From Bacillota bacterium (GTDB lineage: Bacteria; Bacillota; Clostridia; Clostridiales; Clostridiaceae), in contig JAJXWH010000018.1 of the NCBI GenBank assembly GCA_021781745.1, positions 33,817 through 97,816 on the forward strand: 64,000 nt of DNA, in the 5' to 3' direction. The notes beneath the pieces are model-generated. The model saw only the letters and a list, made by a program, of their open reading frames with translations. It did not search any database and had not been told where the DNA came from. The translations under genes and the position numbers were made by a program. Below are positions 9,733-18,960 of the stretch, in pieces (positions within the stretch are counted from its first letter, which is position 1; each line of letters opens with the position of its first letter).

Positions 9733-10761
9733 TTAAAGATTGCTTTTATAGAAAGCTAAAACTCTATCAAGAAAATAAAACATAATTTCATCTCTTTCAG
9801 AATAAGATTCATGCTTTCCATCCTTTAAAAAAACCACTTCACAATTTAAAGCATGAGAAGCAAATTTATTTTGTGCTTCTGGAATAACATGAGTATCATA
9901 TTCTGCTTGAAATAACAATACTGGTATTTTAACTTTCGAGGCATACTCTTTTTTCACAAGTTTTTTAGTTGCTTTAAGACCTTCAATATACCATGAAGCT
10001 GATGATCCTCCACTTTGGTATTGTTCATTATTCTTAATCTTTTCTCTAATATATTCATATCTTTCTATGCAGCTAGTGGATCTGCCAGGAGATTTTCTCT
10101 TACGATGATATGGAACTTGACCTGGAAGGTACTTATTACCCCCTCCACAAATTTTCATGCCTTTAGAAACAACACTTGCTATCACTTCTGGGACTTTACC
10201 TGTATTTATTCCATGCATTGGTGAACTCAGCACTGCAGCATTAAAATAATCTGTATACTCCTCCAAAAATAATGTACCGATTCCTCCACCCATAGAATGA
10301 CCAAATAAAAATAAATTTTTGTTATTACTATGTGGAATAACAACATTATCTATAAATTTCTTAAAATCCTCAATATAATAATTAAAATCTTCAACATTAA
10401 TTTGAGAATTATCTATTCCAAGTCTTTGAGAACGGCCATGGCCTCTGTGTTCCACAATAAAAACAGAATAATTCTCTTTCATAAAATAATATATTAGTTC
10501 ATAATATTTTTCAGTAAATTCTCCGAAACCATGACAGATAACCACACTAGCTTTTGGATTCTTAACAATAAATTTTTCATAATAAAGTTCTAAATTATTT
10601 TTCCCAATAATATACCCAATCTTCTTTTTTTTCTCTAAGTACGGTTCTACCTTTTTTAACATTTCTTCTTTGTAATTGCTTTGAGAAATATACTTTCTTT
10701 TAGTTAAAATATTATACTCCAAATCCGAAACCATTTTTAAAGCTGTGTTATCATTACCCAT
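9733..10761 (-). CDS. alpha/beta hydrolase, monoacylglycerol lipase-like
   Basis: A 342-residue alpha/beta hydrolase of the serine aminopeptidase S33 / monoacylglycerol lipase group. Seen: oxyanion segment CHGFGEFTEKY, nucleophile elbow GHSMGGG, a late acidic residue in LLFQAEYDTHV, and a catalytic histidine near the end in KDGKHESYSE. A basic lid-like insert (YHRKRKSPGRS) sits between them. No signal peptide is seen, so it is probably cytosolic or peripheral, acting on lysophospholipid or acylglycerol (inference). An upstream GTG/ATG frame reaches 10830, but GGGAGGGG with 7-nt spacing selects the ATG at 10761. Appears monocistronic. Confidence 0.88.
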   Translation of the reverse strand: MGNDNTALKMVSDLEYNILTKRKYISQSNYKEEMLKKVEPYLEKKKKIGYIIGKNNLELYYEKFIVKNPKASVVICHGFGEFTEKYYELIYYFMKENYSVFIVEHRGHGRSQRLGIDNSQINVEDFNYYIEDFKKFIDNVVIPHSNNKNLFLFGHSMGGGIGTLFLEEYTDYFNAAVLSSPMHGINTGKVPEVIASVVSKGMKICGGGNKYLPGQVPYHRKRKSPGRSTSCIERYEYIREKIKNNEQYQSGGSSASWYIEGLKATKKLVKKEYASKVKIPVLLFQAEYDTHVIPEAQNKFASHALNCEVVFLKDGKHESYSERDEIMFYFLDRVLAFYKSNL

Positions 10762-10895
10762 AAATAACCCCTCCCAAACTACACATGCTCTTCCTATCTT
10801 TACATTTAATGTAAGCATATCTAAATACACTATAAACTATTTTCTTTAAATCTATTATAATTTTATGTTAAAATATAATTCATTTTATATAAAAT

Positions 10896-10955
10896 AAAAG
10901 CAGCTGCCTCCATACAAATTTATTTATAAATAAACTTTTTGAAAGAGCTACTTTT
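10896..10955 (-). terminator. possible terminator of HD-GYP pair
   Basis: AAAAGCAGCT and AGCTACTTTT pair with one mismatch around a long AT-rich loop and are followed by TTTTATTTT on the minus strand. The loop is long, so the call is tentative. Confidence 0.4.
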
Positions 10956-10974
10956 TATTATATATAATTTCTTA

Positions 10975-12033
10975 TTAATTTAATATTAGTTCTTTTATAT
11001 TTATATCCTTATTTTTACTTAAGTCAATGAATTCGCCATCTTTTAATACTAAAGGCTTGGATAGATCATTCACATTAATCTGCAATATCTTGGCTTTTTC
11101 ACCTGTGCTTAATAACACATCTTCACCCATATAGTAATTTGCTATATGTTCTAAAAATATTTTTGAGTATTCATAATCTAACTTAGTTAGACTTTTTTCT
11201 TTAATTATTTCTAGTATTTCAAATGGGCCTCTTTTATTCCTATAATTTTCGTCAGAATTCATAACATCTAGTTCATCCGCTATAGCTATGATTTTAGCAA
11301 AACAATGTATTTTCTCTCCAGTTATTGCGAGAGGATATCCTGACCCATCCTCCCTTTCATGGTGCATAAGGACTCCATAACTAACGGATTTGTCCAAATA
11401 ATGAATACCATCAACATATTTATATCCTATTTGAGCATGTTTCTTTACTTCCTTATACTTTTCTTGTATTAATATATCAGGTTTTTCTGGAATTTTTTGT
11501 TCTAGCTTAGTCATTCCAAAATCGTGTAATAAGGCTGAATAAATAAGCAAGTTAATTTTTGATTGTTCAAGTCCAATCCATTTTCCTAAAAGGGCACTGA
11601 GTGCTGCCACATTTACTCCATGTCTATATATTGAATCCTCGCCGCTCCCTTTAAATACAACATTACTTATAACAATTTCTGTTGACTTTAGTTCTTTTTG
11701 TATTTTCTCTGCGAAAATTCTAAGATCGTTAACTCTATTTTCCTTAACTCTTCCTAGTTTTTCAAACATATCCTTTAAGCCATTACTCACTTCTTTAAAA
11801 GTTTCTTCAACTTTTTTCATTTCTGCTTCTTTAGAGCTTTGCGCTAATACTTCGTCTGATATACTAACCTCAATTTTCTCTAAAAAATATGCTCTGCTTA
11901 GCCCTGTTATTATTTCTTCATTTACTACTGAGCCCGCTTTTATTAAGAGGCTTCCGTTTTTGATAACATCTTTTGTAATAACCATTCCTATTTTTAATTC
12001 CTGTATACTTAGTAATTCTTTTTTCTCATCCAT
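10975..12033 (-). CDS. HD-GYP domain protein (copy 2 of tandem pair)
   Basis: A 352-residue protein with a C-terminal HD-GYP domain, the family that hydrolyses cyclic di-GMP. Metal-binding HD is H170-D171 (LLHDFG) and the signature HHEREDGSGYP is at 224-234, both complete. The N-terminal ~60 residues form a DUF3391-like entry and residues 68-120 a charged helix; no receiver or membrane domain. It is clearly paralogous to the gene upstream, with matching architecture throughout and a 34-nt gap, so the pair arose by tandem duplication and is cotranscribed. ATG at 12033 is preferred over a GTG at 12048 because GGGAGAG lies at proper spacing. Confidence 0.92.
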   Translation of the reverse strand: MDEKKELLSIQELKIGMVITKDVIKNGSLLIKAGSVVNEEIITGLSRAYFLEKIEVSISDEVLAQSSKEAEMKKVEETFKEVSNGLKDMFEKLGRVKENRVNDLRIFAEKIQKELKSTEIVISNVVFKGSGEDSIYRHGVNVAALSALLGKWIGLEQSKINLLIYSALLHDFGMTKLEQKIPEKPDILIQEKYKEVKKHAQIGYKYVDGIHYLDKSVSYGVLMHHEREDGSGYPLAITGEKIHCFAKIIAIADELDVMNSDENYRNKRGPFEILEIIKEKSLTKLDYEYSKIFLEHIANYYMGEDVLLSTGEKAKILQINVNDLSKPLVLKDGEFIDLSKNKDINIKELILN

Positions 12034-12067
12034 AATTCTCTCTCCCACTTTATTTAGTATCTGAAAA

Positions 12068-13135
12068 TTACAGCAATATTTCTTTAATGAATAAATCTTT
12101 TTCTCTTGATAAGTCTACAAATTCTTCATTTTTTAATACTAGAGGTTTCTCTAAATTATTTATATTCATTTGAATTATTTTACACTTTTCATCGGTATTC
12201 AATAAAACTTCTTCACCTATATAGTAACCTGCAATATGCTCCAAAAATATCTTCACATATTCATAATCCAATTTTCCTAAGCTTTCATTTTTTACTATCT
12301 GCAACGCTTCAAATGGCAATTTTTTCTTTTTATATCCTCTGTCAGAATTAATTGCATCAAATACATCTGCTATAGCTATAATTTTTGCAAAAGGATGTAT
12401 TGCCTCATCTTTTAAACCTAATGGGTATCCTGATCCATCAAGCCTTTCATGGTGCATTAATACGCCATAGGAAACTGCTTTGTCTAAAAATGAAATATCC
12501 TTTATATATTTATAACCTACCTGTGCATGAGTTTTGATTGTATTAAATTCACCTTTACTTAAAGTTGATTCTTTTTTTAATAATTCCCTATCGATTTTTG
12601 TCTTTCCAAAATCATGAAGAATTGCTGAATAAACCAGTAGATTTAACTTATATTTTTCAAACCCAAGCCATTTTCCAATTATCGCACTCAATGCTGCAAC
12701 ATTTACTCCATGTCTATATATAGAGTCTGTCCCGCTTCCGTATAATACTATATTTTTAATAACTATACTGCTTGGTTTTAATTCATCTTGAATTTTTTGC
12801 GAAAACTCTCTAATCTCATTCATAGCAATTCCATTTTCGTTTGCCAGCTGTCTAAAGGTTTTTTGTAATTTTAATGATATTTCTTTAAATTCTTCTTCAA
12901 CTTTATTATATTGTTCTTCTTTTTTAGGATCTTTATTAACTGCTTTTATTTCAGCCTTTTCCTCATATACTTCGACATTTCCTATAAAATATAACCCTTG
13001 GATTTTTTTGATTATACTGCTGTTTATAGCAATATCTTTTTTAAGTAATATTCTTCCGTTTTGTTCTACATTTTTAGCTACTACCATACCTTCTTCTAAC
13101 TTATTAAAGCTTACTAATTTAGTTTTCTTTTCCAT
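12068..13135 (-). CDS. HD-GYP domain protein (copy 1 of tandem pair)
   Basis: A 355-residue HD-GYP protein with the same architecture as its downstream neighbour. HD is H174-D175 in ILHDFGKTK and the GYP motif is HHERLDGSGYP at 228-238, followed by IAIADVFDAINSDRGY, the canonical third motif. The downstream copy has drifted there (ADELDVMNSDENY), which suggests this one keeps the more typical active site. It probably acts as a c-di-GMP phosphodiesterase controlling motility or sporulation; no GGDEF synthase is in the window. ATG at 13135 is chosen over a GTG at 13144; AGGTG is the ribosome site. A consensus-like promoter lies about 160 nt upstream. Confidence 0.92.
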   Translation of the reverse strand: MEKKTKLVSFNKLEEGMVVAKNVEQNGRILLKKDIAINSSIIKKIQGLYFIGNVEVYEEKAEIKAVNKDPKKEEQYNKVEEEFKEISLKLQKTFRQLANENGIAMNEIREFSQKIQDELKPSSIVIKNIVLYGSGTDSIYRHGVNVAALSAIIGKWLGFEKYKLNLLVYSAILHDFGKTKIDRELLKKESTLSKGEFNTIKTHAQVGYKYIKDISFLDKAVSYGVLMHHERLDGSGYPLGLKDEAIHPFAKIIAIADVFDAINSDRGYKKKKLPFEALQIVKNESLGKLDYEYVKIFLEHIAGYYIGEEVLLNTDEKCKIIQMNINNLEKPLVLKNEEFVDLSREKDLFIKEILL

Positions 13136-13298
13136 AATACTCACACCTATCGTACCCCTGAATTTTGCATATCGTTTACCTTAAATAAATAAACCCCTTT
13201 AAATAATGAATTACAAAAATAATATTATAAGAATTAGAATGTTTTAAAAAGCTAATTTGTAAACCGAGTATCTATCAAAAAAATACTTATTTAATTAT

Positions 13299-13327
13299 AT
13301 TATTCTATATTTTTTAGTTTTTGTCAA
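13299..13327 (-). promoter_or_regulatory. sigma-A-type promoter of HD-GYP pair
   Basis: On the minus strand a perfect TTGACA (13322-13327) is followed after 17 nt by AATAAT (13299-13304). It points towards the HD-GYP genes and predicts a leader of about 160 nt. The remainder of the 13136-13541 gap is AT-rich with no other feature. Confidence 0.5.
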
Positions 13328-13541
13328 AAGAAGTTTTTATTATTTTACAATATAATGAATTTTATTCCAATATATAAAATATTTATATATATATACATAT
13401 TATGTTATACTAGTATGATTAAATTTTTTTCTTTAAATAAAATTGATATTAATTTACCCATGATTTTTTGTAAAAATAAAAGGATAAAATTTTTATTCAA
13501 TTCTACCCTTTTAAACTAAAATATAATAGCCTATATTCTAT

Positions 13542-13700
13542 TTACTCTATTGGTGACGCCCTTTTCTTTCCTGATTTAGCTTTTCCTTGTATTTCCTGTG
13601 GAACATTTCTAACATCATTTTTTTTATAGTGTGTTATATGATTGCTTTCAGTTCCATGTGGATCACTTGGATCCGGTCTTCTCATTCCTGCCTTTGCCAT
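13542..13700 (-). CDS. small conserved-looking basic protein, 52 aa
   Basis: A 52-codon ORF beginning MAKAGMRRPDPSDPHGTES and ending in a basic tail (GKAKSGKKRASPIE). It has a spaced AAAGGATG ribosome site. The biased composition (Pro/His/Lys/Arg, no hydrophobic core) and full codon use contrast with surrounding noncoding AT-rich DNA and indicate a real gene. I believe similar small proteins occur across Clostridium, but I cannot name a family. It could be a spore-associated or nucleic-acid-binding small protein (speculative). Confidence 0.7.
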   Translation of the reverse strand: MAKAGMRRPDPSDPHGTESNHITHYKKNDVRNVPQEIQGKAKSGKKRASPIE

Positions 13701-13838
13701 AATTTTTTCATCCTTTCTAAAATAATCTCAATTTTAGTATTATATAAAAAAGCTATAGTATACATAACTTTTAATAGAAATTAAGGAGACAAATTGTGAC
13801 AAAACAAATAATATTTTTAATTGCTGAAAATTTAAACT

Positions 13839-14186
13839 CTATGAATTTGTTATCCACTCATTCCATATTTCAACTTTATACCCAACTGTTGCTTCCCTGC
13901 CGTTTCTAACTACAGGAGTATTCATAACTTTTTGATTCTTTAGTAACAATTCTGTCTTTATATCTGCACTTCGTATATTACTAAAATTTAATTTTGTATA
14001 ATCTTTAGATTTAGTATTTATTAAATCATTTATGGTAACTGAATTAAGAACACTACTTAACTCTCCCTTACTCATTGATTTTTCACTTAAATCAATAAAC
14101 TGAAATTTTATATTTCTTTCTTTAAAAAATCGTTCTGCTTTTTTTGTATCAAAACATTTTTTTGTTCCAAATATTTGTATATTCAT
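13839..14186 (-). CDS. ArsC/Spx-family thioredoxin-fold protein
   Basis: A 115-residue protein of the ArsC/Spx/YffB family. Seen: N-terminal MNIQIFGTKKCFDTKKAERF with the single active-site Cys11, and the family segment MNTPVVRNGREATVGY before the C-terminus. Spx proteins carry CxxC and classical ArsC uses Cys plus three Arg; here C11 is followed by FDT, so it belongs to the arsenate-reductase-like (YffB) branch, whose role is often unknown. No arsenic-resistance genes are near. It has its own short transcription unit. Confidence 0.88.
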   Translation of the reverse strand: MNIQIFGTKKCFDTKKAERFFKERNIKFQFIDLSEKSMSKGELSSVLNSVTINDLINTKSKDYTKLNFSNIRSADIKTELLLKNQKVMNTPVVRNGREATVGYKVEIWNEWITNS

Positions 14187-14457
14187 TAATTAATCTCCTT
14201 AACTATATATTTCATTTGAATTCATAATTAGCTACTTTTTCTACATTAATACTGACATACTAATATTCTAGTTATTTTTATTACCTTAATCAATACAAAA
14301 TAATTTTCTCTTATCCTTAACTGTAATTTTATGTTTTATTTTAATTAACCACTATAACTGTGTATTCGCAAATCAAATATCTTTAAAATCATTATTTCCT
14401 AAATTTATTGAAATATAAAACTTTATATTGATAGTTTTACTTTGTACTCGTTAAAGC

Positions 14458-14500
14458 AAAAGCCCAATGCTTTAAATAAAAATATTTGCATTGAGCTTTT
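14458..14500. terminator. terminator of the ABC-2 operon
   Basis: AAAAGCCCAATGC and GCATTGAGCTTTT pair over 13 positions with one mismatch, flanked by T-rich sequence on both strands. It lies 80 nt after the last gene of the exporter operon. The rest of the 14187-14581 gap holds nothing else that I can see. Confidence 0.65.
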
Positions 14501-14581
14501 CTTAATTTTTTTATTTATATCTGAATAGATAAAAGTCTAGTGTACAAAATATACTTCGCAACAACATTTTTCTTAATCAGA

Positions 14582-15391
14582 TTAATTTCCAGTACTCTTA
14601 TAATATCTTACGCTAAATTTCCAAAATCCATAAGCTAATAAATATAATACTATTCCTACAAGAGGAGTTATGTACATAAATATTAATGGATAATTAATCA
14701 TATCTTCTTTTCTTAATAAATATTGGGCTGGAAAATAATTCACAAATGCAAAAGGTATTATAAACATAAGTAAAAATTGAATAGTCTTATTAAAAATGCT
14801 TATGGGATACCCTGCAAATTTCCTCACATTCCAATAAAATATTTCCCTTAAATTCTCAGTTTTAACAAAGAAAAAATTTAGACTCGCAAAAAATAAAAAT
14901 ATTGCACCCTGTATTAATACGCCGCCTACTAGTATAAAAATATAATATAAAATAGTTTTTGCATTCCAAATAATTCCTACATTATTAGCTGAAAGAATAA
15001 ATAATAATATTCCTAACGTCCCATGCCCCAATGCCGCTAAACAATCCGAATCTGATGACATCAATTGAAATAATAGCCCCCTCGGCCTTAGCATAATTCT
15101 ATCAAACAAGCCCTGCTGAATAGTATATGAGAAATCTCTTAGACCTGTAAAAAAAATAACTAAAATAGCGTAAGTTAAAAACAATAAGCTAAACAAAAAT
15201 AGCATTTCATTAATATTCCACCCATTTATATTATCAAATTTCATTAGTGTAAGATATATTACTAATATCCCTGCTGATTCTCTAATAAACACAGCAAAAC
15301 TTACTAAAATAGCATCAAGTTTATATTGAAATCTTGATTTAAATGCCTTTGATGTATAATACCAAAACATTTTTAAACTTTCTATACTCAT
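14582..15391 (-). CDS. ABC-2 family permease (second membrane subunit)
   Basis: A 269-residue integral membrane protein with about six hydrophobic segments, of the ABC-2 permease group that pairs with daunorubicin/viologen-type exporters. The cytoplasmic loop DFSYTIQQGLFDRIMLRPRG is typical of the coupling region. It is the last gene of a tight four-gene operon (3-nt gap to the preceding permease). With the other permease and two ATPases it should form one heteromeric exporter. The substrate is unknown; the adjacent LytTR/GHKL regulators suggest a peptide, antibiotic or lipid. Confidence 0.85.
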   Translation of the reverse strand: MSIESLKMFWYYTSKAFKSRFQYKLDAILVSFAVFIRESAGILVIYLTLMKFDNINGWNINEMLFLFSLLFLTYAILVIFFTGLRDFSYTIQQGLFDRIMLRPRGLLFQLMSSDSDCLAALGHGTLGILLFILSANNVGIIWNAKTILYYIFILVGGVLIQGAIFLFFASLNFFFVKTENLREIFYWNVRKFAGYPISIFNKTIQFLLMFIIPFAFVNYFPAQYLLRKEDMINYPLIFMYITPLVGIVLYLLAYGFWKFSVRYYKSTGN

Positions 15392-15394
15392 CTT

Positions 15395-16183
15395 TTAGCC
15401 CCCTTGCACTATTAATTTCTTTTGACCAAACTTCCATAAAATAGCTCCAATCAAATAAAGTACTACTATCCAAAGTAGTTGACGGCTAAAATTAAATACT
15501 ATTTCACTAGATTGCATTTGTCCTAAATATAGCTTGATTGGAGTAAAATATATAGAATCTAAAGGGGTGTAGCTTATTATTTTCATGATGTTGTCAGGCA
15601 TAAACCAAAGAGGTACCATCGAACCTGATAATACGTTTATAACTACTTTTTTTATTGTTGATATCGACCATACACTAAATAACCAAAATGCTAGCATTTG
15701 GACAATAAAGCTTATATACCATAATATTAAATATCCTAGAATCACGCTTATTACAAATAATATTAATCCTTCTATTCCTGCTGGTTTCTCTATATTAGTG
15801 AAAATCAATGTTATAATCAATGCAGGTATAAAATTAAAACAAATTCTAAAAAAGCTATCACCTAAATTTTCTGCCAATATTCTTAATTTAAAATTTACTG
15901 GCTTTATAAATTCATTTACTATTGATCCATCTTTTAATTTATGCATTACAAACTCATCATCAAATTGAAATGCATTTGACAGACCTAAAGATAAAATAAA
16001 ATTTGTAGATACCATAGAAAATGTTATTCCACCAATTTCAACTGCTGCACCATAAAGAGCTTTATAAATACAATTAAATATAAAAAATGTCAATAATGTA
16101 TTAACTATTCCCATAATATAATCAAATCTATATACCATATTATTCAAGAACCTTTTTCTTCCAAATTCAATATAAGCCCTCAT
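15395..16183 (-). CDS. ABC-2 family permease (first membrane subunit)
   Basis: A 262-residue membrane protein with six predicted transmembrane segments, paralogous in layout to the next gene. The start overlaps the stop of the preceding ATPase by 4 nt, the ATGA arrangement typical of translational coupling. The loop EFVMHKLKDGSIVNEFIKP matches the coupling loop of ABC-2 exporters in which two different permeases combine. Family assignment is solid; the transported compound is not inferable. Confidence 0.85.
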   Translation of the reverse strand: MRAYIEFGRKRFLNNMVYRFDYIMGIVNTLLTFFIFNCIYKALYGAAVEIGGITFSMVSTNFILSLGLSNAFQFDDEFVMHKLKDGSIVNEFIKPVNFKLRILAENLGDSFFRICFNFIPALIITLIFTNIEKPAGIEGLILFVISVILGYLILWYISFIVQMLAFWLFSVWSISTIKKVVINVLSGSMVPLWFMPDNIMKIISYTPLDSIYFTPIKLYLGQMQSSEIVFNFSRQLLWIVVLYLIGAILWKFGQKKLIVQGG

Positions 16184-17184
16184 TGAACATTTATGCTCCC
16201 TTCATAAATATCTCTTATTATTCCATCAATTTCTGGTTCTTTTATTGATACATCCTTTATGGTATATTTACTAATAAGTTTTGTCATAAAATTATTTATA
16301 TTAACCTTAGAGGTATCAAAAATAAATCTTTTCTTAAATTTATTTTCGTCTTCTATTGCCTCTATTTCCACATTATCAATTGGTTCTAAATCGAGATCAT
16401 CCTCAAATTCAACTTCTATAGTTCTAGATGTACCATAATTATTTTTTATCTCCTCAATGCCTCCATCATAAATCTTTTCTCCCTTGTCAATTATTATTAA
16501 TCTATTACATACTTTTTCTATGTCTTGCATATCATGGGTGGTAAATATCATAGTTATTCTTTCAGTTTTATTTAAGTATTTAATAAAGTCTCTTATTTTT
16601 TCTTTAGCAACTACATCTAGTCCTATTGTTGGTTCATCAAAAAATACTATTTTAGGCGAATGCAATAGTGCCGCTGCTATATCCCCCCTCATTCTTTGCC
16701 CTAATGAAAGCTGACGCACTGGTTGATTAATAAACTCTTCCATATTAAGCAGTTTAGTAAACTTATTTAAGTTTTCTTCATATTTTTCATTTGGAATTTT
16801 ATATATATGTTTTAATAGTTCAAAGCTTTCAATAAGAGGCAAGTCCCATGAAAGCTGTGTTTTCTGTCCAAATACAACACCTATATTAGCAACATATTTC
16901 TTTCTCTGCTTATAAGGTATATAACCTGCAATCTTTATATCTCCACTATCTGGATGTAATATACCTGATAACATTTTTATTGTGGTTGATTTACCAGCCC
17001 CATTTGGTCCTATAAATCCTACCATTTCACCTTCATCAATTGAAAAATCTATGCAATTTACTGCTTTTTTATAAATATACTTTGGCTTTAGCATATTAGT
17101 TATCATGGCAGTTATACCTTGGCTTCTACCACTAATTTTAAATGTTTTGCTTATCCCTTTTACCTCAATTAACATATTGCTCAT
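16180..17184 (-). CDS. ABC transporter ATP-binding protein
   Basis: A 334-residue ABC ATPase. Seen: Walker A GPNGAGKSTT, signature LSLGQRMRGD, Walker B VFFDEPTIGLD and H-loop FTTHD. The ~80-residue extension after the nucleotide-binding domain is typical of drug/viologen-type exporters with ABC-2 permeases. RBS AAGGAG precedes the ATG. It is 4 nt from the upstream ATPase and overlaps the downstream permease, so the operon order is ATPase-ATPase-permease-permease. Confidence 0.93.
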   Translation of the reverse strand: MSNMLIEVKGISKTFKISGRSQGITAMITNMLKPKYIYKKAVNCIDFSIDEGEMVGFIGPNGAGKSTTIKMLSGILHPDSGDIKIAGYIPYKQRKKYVANIGVVFGQKTQLSWDLPLIESFELLKHIYKIPNEKYEENLNKFTKLLNMEEFINQPVRQLSLGQRMRGDIAAALLHSPKIVFFDEPTIGLDVVAKEKIRDFIKYLNKTERITMIFTTHDMQDIEKVCNRLIIIDKGEKIYDGGIEEIKNNYGTSRTIEVEFEDDLDLEPIDNVEIEAIEDENKFKKRFIFDTSKVNINNFMTKLISKYTIKDVSIKEPEIDGIIRDIYEGSINVQ

Positions 17185-17188
17185 TCTA

Positions 17189-18100
17189 TCACTCCTTATT
17201 ATAAATTTCCCTTATAACATCTTCTATTGTTGGTGCACTCATTTTTATGTCTCTAATTCTGCATTGTTTAATAACATGATTCAATATGCTTGATGAGCTT
17301 ATTACATTAATATCATAATAAATCCATATATTATCTTGCTGAACTTTATATTTATATACAGGCAAATCGTGAAAATCTGGTACCTTCACATCATCAAGCT
17401 TTAATTTTAATAAGTGCCCACAAGAAAAGTCTTTCTTTAATCTACCTATCTCTCCTTCATAAAGCTTTTTACCTTTATGAATTAAAATGATTTTTTCACA
17501 AGTTTTTTCTATTTCCAATAAATTATGATTAGCAAAAACGATTGCAGTTCCTTGTTTACTCTTTAATTCATTAATAAGATTAATAATTTTTTCTTTTGTC
17601 ATTAAATCTACACCAATTGTTGGTTCATCTAAGTAAAGTACTTTAGGATTGTGTAATACCGAATAAGCAAAATCCGCTCTTACCCTTTGTCCTAGCGATA
17701 GTTTATTAACTGGAATATTTAATAACTCATTTAACTCCAGAATATTACATAAAAAAGCCATTCTTTCAATATAATTTTTTTGATCAATTTTATACATATA
17801 TTTACTGTGTTCAAAAGAATCTTTTAATGCTAGATCTGTCCACAATTGTGTCTTATCACCGTTTATATATCCAATCTGCCTTAAATTCTTATATTTTTCT
17901 TTGAATGGATTTAGCGCTCCAACTCTTATGTATCCACTATCTGGCATTATTGCACCTGCCATCATATTTATTATAGTTGTTTTTCCAGCTCCATTTAATC
18001 CAACTAATCCAATAGCTTCTCCCTCTTTTACATGCAAAGACAAGAAATCAATTATTCTGTTATTTTTAAAACTTTTTCTAACATCTTCTAAAACTATCAT
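17189..18100 (-). CDS. ABC transporter ATP-binding protein
   Basis: A 303-residue ABC ATPase and first gene of the exporter operon. Seen: Walker A GLNGAGKTT, signature LSLGQRVRAD, Walker B LYLDEPTIGVD, and the H-loop histidine in FANHN, where TTHD is more usual. The C-terminal extension resembles that of its partner. A strong promoter lies just upstream (18126-18155), so it can be transcribed apart from the two-component genes. Confidence 0.92.
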   Translation of the reverse strand: MIVLEDVRKSFKNNRIIDFLSLHVKEGEAIGLVGLNGAGKTTIINMMAGAIMPDSGYIRVGALNPFKEKYKNLRQIGYINGDKTQLWTDLALKDSFEHSKYMYKIDQKNYIERMAFLCNILELNELLNIPVNKLSLGQRVRADFAYSVLHNPKVLYLDEPTIGVDLMTKEKIINLINELKSKQGTAIVFANHNLLEIEKTCEKIILIHKGKKLYEGEIGRLKKDFSCGHLLKLKLDDVKVPDFHDLPVYKYKVQQDNIWIYYDINVISSSSILNHVIKQCRIRDIKMSAPTIEDVIREIYNKE

Positions 18101-18125
18101 ATTTCTCCTTACACATCCTGGATTT

Positions 18126-18155
18126 ATTATAAATTCACACTATTTATATGGTCAA
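18126..18155 (-). promoter_or_regulatory. promoter of the ABC-2 exporter operon
   Basis: TTGACC (18150-18155, minus strand) and a perfect TATAAT (18126-18131) are separated by 18 nt, about 25 nt before the ribosome site of the first ATPase gene. The -35 lies only 22 nt beyond the histidine kinase stop codon, so this is an internal promoter and a likely target of the LytTR regulator (inference). Confidence 0.65.
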
Positions 18156-18177
18156 TAAGTTTGGGATAAACTGCATT

Positions 18178-18957
18178 TTAGTGGGGACAAACAACGTAAA
18201 CACAAAAATAATTATCTTCTTCATAAATATCAATCATTCCATCATACTTCTCTACTATAGATTTAATTTGTTTTAATCCATTTCCATGTTCTTCTTTATT
18301 TTCTTTAGTAGAAATTAATTTAGGGTTAGTATTTAAAATTGAGTTATTAATACTATTTTTTACCAAAATAGTATCATATCCTCTTTTTCGTAGTATTCTA
18401 ATATCTAGTTCCTTTTGCTTAGTATTCATACTTCCCTCTATTGCATTATCTAATAAGTTATTAAGCAGTGCTGAAAAATCAACACTGCCAATCTGCTCAA
18501 AAGAAAGATTTTCTATTTCAGCCTTAATATCTATTCCTTTTTCCTTTGCATATTGAAGTTTTGTGTTAATTATATTATTAAGTAATGAGTTTCCTATTGA
18601 AACATATGTATACATTTTATTGAGATTATCCAATATTTTCGATAAATATTCCTTGGCTTTTTCATGTTCATTATTAGCAAAAAAGGAGGCTATCACCATA
18701 ATATGATTCTTCATATCATGTTTTAATAATCTACTTTTCTGTTGAAGCTGTCTTATTTCATTTGCCATATTAATTTGCTTTTCAAAGTCTCGCTCTAAGT
18801 TATCAACTTTTCTACTCATATCCATATTATTCGCTAAAACTTTCATATATTTTTTATCTAAAATATCGTACTGTTTTTCTATTCTTTTTCTTTTAAAAAT
18901 TTCACAACCATATAAAATTCCTATTATAAAAATAGACATAACTAAAAATATTTTCAT
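18178..18957 (-). CDS. GHKL sensor histidine kinase, short AgrC-like
   Basis: A 259-residue histidine kinase with GHKL ATPase domain. Seen: one N-terminal transmembrane helix (residues about 3-20), a coiled coil (25-75), the phosphoacceptor segment LLKHDMKNHI, N-box LLNNLLDNAIEG and G-box EEHGNGLKQI. AgrC-type kinases usually carry 5-7 transmembrane helices as peptide sensor; this one has only one, so the usual input domain is missing. It starts 3 nt after the LytTR gene stop. It may sense through a partner, such as the exporter itself, as in Bce systems (inference). Confidence 0.9.
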   Translation of the reverse strand: MKIFLVMSIFIIGILYGCEIFKRKRIEKQYDILDKKYMKVLANNMDMSRKVDNLERDFEKQINMANEIRQLQQKSRLLKHDMKNHIMVIASFFANNEHEKAKEYLSKILDNLNKMYTYVSIGNSLLNNIINTKLQYAKEKGIDIKAEIENLSFEQIGSVDFSALLNNLLDNAIEGSMNTKQKELDIRILRKRGYDTILVKNSINNSILNTNPKLISTKENKEEHGNGLKQIKSIVEKYDGMIDIYEEDNYFCVYVVCPH

Positions 18958-18960
18958 ATA

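Noticed and set aside
15585..15968. 127-codon plus-strand frame opposite an ABC-2 permease
   Set aside because: Antisense to a tight operon gene; no ribosome site and no recognisable motif.
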